From Hadesarchaea archaeon (lineage in GTDB: Archaea > Hadarchaeota > Hadarchaeia > Hadarchaeales > Hadarchaeaceae): a stretch of 14,567 bases of DNA. Location: positions 1 to 14,567 of the forward strand of contig QMWE01000013.1 of assembly GCA_003661465.1 (NCBI GenBank), read 5' to 3'. This document shows positions 13,411 to 14,567 of this stretch, in pieces; positions within the stretch are counted from its first letter, which is position 1; every line of letters starts with the position of its first letter. The notes under the pieces are model-generated. The model saw nothing but the letters and a program-made list of their open reading frames with translations, was not told the DNA's origin and did not search any database. A program made the position numbers and the translations under genes.

Positions 13411-13985
13411 GCAGGATAGGAAGGATTAGGCGGAAAACCGAAGAAACCAGCGTCAGCGTCAGGATAGATCTCGACGGAAACGGCAGAGCAGACATCGACA
13501 CGCCGATCAGGTTTTTCAATCACCTGCTCACCAGTTTCGCCAAACACGGGTGTTTTGATCTGAAGATCACCGCTCGCGGAGATTTCGAACACCACATCGC
13601 GGAGGACACCATGATCGTGCTGGGGGAGGCCATCGAACGTGCCCTTGGGAAAAAAGTTGGGATACAGAGAATGGGAGACGCCATAGTACCAATGGATGAT
13701 GCCCTCGTATTGGTGGCGGTGGACATGAGCGGTAGAGCCTTTCCAGACATTGAGGCCAGGTTCGCGAAGCGAAGACTGGATGACCTTAGCAGCGACCTGG
13801 TGGTTCACCTCCTCCAGACACTGGCCACGAACGGGAGATTCAACTTGCACGTAAAGGTTCTCCGTGGAAAAAACGATCACCACAAGGCGGAGGCCATCTT
13901 CAAGGCGCTGGGCGTAGCACTGGGTAAAGCCGTACGCACAACCTCTAGAAGAAAAGGAGTACCCAGCACGAAAGGTGTGTTATGA
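13407..13985 (+). CDS. hisB: Imidazoleglycerol-phosphate dehydratase
   Basis: This 192-residue manganese enzyme turns imidazoleglycerol phosphate into imidazole-acetol phosphate, the substrate of HisC. The two metal-binding repeats are visible: HHIAED (62-67) and DHHKAEA (157-163), along with FFNHLL (36-41) and MDDA (96-99). It is the single-function archaeal form without the phosphatase domain found in some bacteria. The usual F-L-D-H reads F-F-N-H. ATG overlaps the hisA stop and is preceded by GAGGTGG; the end overlaps hisD as ATGA. Confidence 0.95.
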   Translation: MSRIGRIRRKTEETSVSVRIDLDGNGRADIDTPIRFFNHLLTSFAKHGCFDLKITARGDFEHHIAEDTMIVLGEAIERALGKKVGIQRMGDAIVPMDDALVLVAVDMSGRAFPDIEARFAKRRLDDLSSDLVVHLLQTLATNGRFNLHVKVLRGKNDHHKAEAIFKALGVALGKAVRTTSRRKGVPSTKGVL

Positions 13986-14567
13986 CGCAGCTCAAGACTG
14001 TAAAGCTTTGGGAGTGCGACAGAAAAAAATGGGGAGCCTTGATAAGACGCTCGGAGCTGAACATCCGCTCGGTGCTCCCCACGGTGAAGCGGATAATCTC
14101 GGACGTCAAGTCTGAAGGCGACAGGGGCATCCTGAAGTACACCGAACGTTTCGATGGAGTGAAACTGCGGAGAGATGAACTCAAAGTTCGCAAAGAGGAA
14201 TTCAGACTGGCACGTGAAAAGCTCGACCCAAAAACGGTGAAAGCCATACAACGAGCCGCCAGTGCGATAAAAAAATTTCACTTCAAACAGATGCCGCGGG
14301 AGTGGATGGCGAAGCTCGCCCCCGGGGTAAGGGCGGGGCAGCTCGTGAGACCGCTCGAGAGCGTTGGCGTCTACGTCCCAGGCGGTCTGGCGAGATATCC
14401 CTCAAGCTTGCTGATGGCCGCTGTTCCGGCGAGGGTAGCCGGCGTGAAACATCTCGTCGTCTGCACCCCGCCAAACAAAAGAGGTGAAGCCGATGCTGCG
14501 GTGCTTGCAGCGGCGGAGGCGGCCGGAGTGGATTCGGTGTTCAAACTGGGCGGAGCCCAGGCCATAG
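13982..14567 (+). CDS. hisD: Histidinol dehydrogenase, N-terminal part (runs off the window)
   Basis: From ATG 13982 the frame is open to the window end, giving 195 residues of HisD, the zinc and NAD-dependent enzyme that oxidises histidinol to histidine in two steps. SVGVYVPGGLARYPSSLLM, the following VPARVAGV and CTPP, and the final LGGAQAI are hallmark HisD segments. The N-terminal SEGDRGILKYTERFDGV is also typical. Catalytic Glu/His and zinc ligands lie beyond the window, so integrity cannot be judged. AGGTG lies 5 nt before the start, which overlaps the hisB stop. Confidence 0.95.
   Translation, partial: MTQLKTVKLWECDRKKWGALIRRSELNIRSVLPTVKRIISDVKSEGDRGILKYTERFDGVKLRRDELKVRKEEFRLAREKLDPKTVKAIQRAASAIKKFHFKQMPREWMAKLAPGVRAGQLVRPLESVGVYVPGGLARYPSSLLMAAVPARVAGVKHLVVCTPPNKRGEADAAVLAAAEAAGVDSVFKLGGAQAI

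Noticed and set aside
12882..13883. Minus-strand ORF of 333 codons opposite hisA/hisB
   Set aside because: It spans two well-supported his genes in antisense; its length reflects GC-rich codon structure.
1..14567. CRISPR array, complete insertion sequence or prophage
   Set aside because: No regularly spaced repeats, transposase, integrase or phage structural genes are present.

Overview
The window is archaeal. It carries a group II chaperonin (thermosome), a pyruvoyl-dependent arginine decarboxylase, an archaeal-type AMP phosphorylase, an Lrp/AsnC regulator beside TATA-type promoters, and ribosome binding sites of the GGTGG/GGAGG type with several GTG and TTG starts. Base composition is moderate and the protein set looks like a euryarchaeote-grade or related uncultured lineage, but nothing here fixes the taxon.

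Positions 1-5262 (minus strand) read as one accessory cell-envelope or glycoconjugate cluster. In transcription order it has a DUF5305-like membrane protein with a large outside domain, a short frame-broken ORF, a PIG-L/LmbE-type deacetylase, a BshC-like protein with a zinc ribbon, a multi-pass GT2 glycosyltransferase, and the N-terminus of a DegT/DnrJ-type sugar aminotransferase that leaves the window. The deacetylase and BshC-like pair recalls the last two steps of bacillithiol synthesis (BshB and BshC). The GT4 enzyme BshA is not seen here; its place is taken by a membrane GT2 and an aminotransferase. This suggests an amino-sugar conjugate rather than bacillithiol itself.

Positions 5263-6079 hold a structured, GC-rich non-coding stretch with several hairpins, a small DUF3796-like membrane protein on the minus strand with a perfect 12-bp palindrome upstream, and the thermosome promoter.

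Positions 6080-9974 are housekeeping. The thermosome and arginine decarboxylase genes (plus strand) converge on the AMP phosphorylase gene (minus strand), leaving a 9-nt gap.

Positions 9975-14567 are an Lrp/AsnC regulator (minus strand) divergent from a tightly packed histidine operon: a 57-aa unknown ORF, hisC, hisG (long form), hisA, hisB and the 5' part of hisD, mostly linked by ATGA stop/start overlaps or very short gaps. The AT-rich divergent promoter contains a perfect 10-bp inverted repeat that places the two TATA elements symmetrically, so the regulator probably controls itself and perhaps the his genes.
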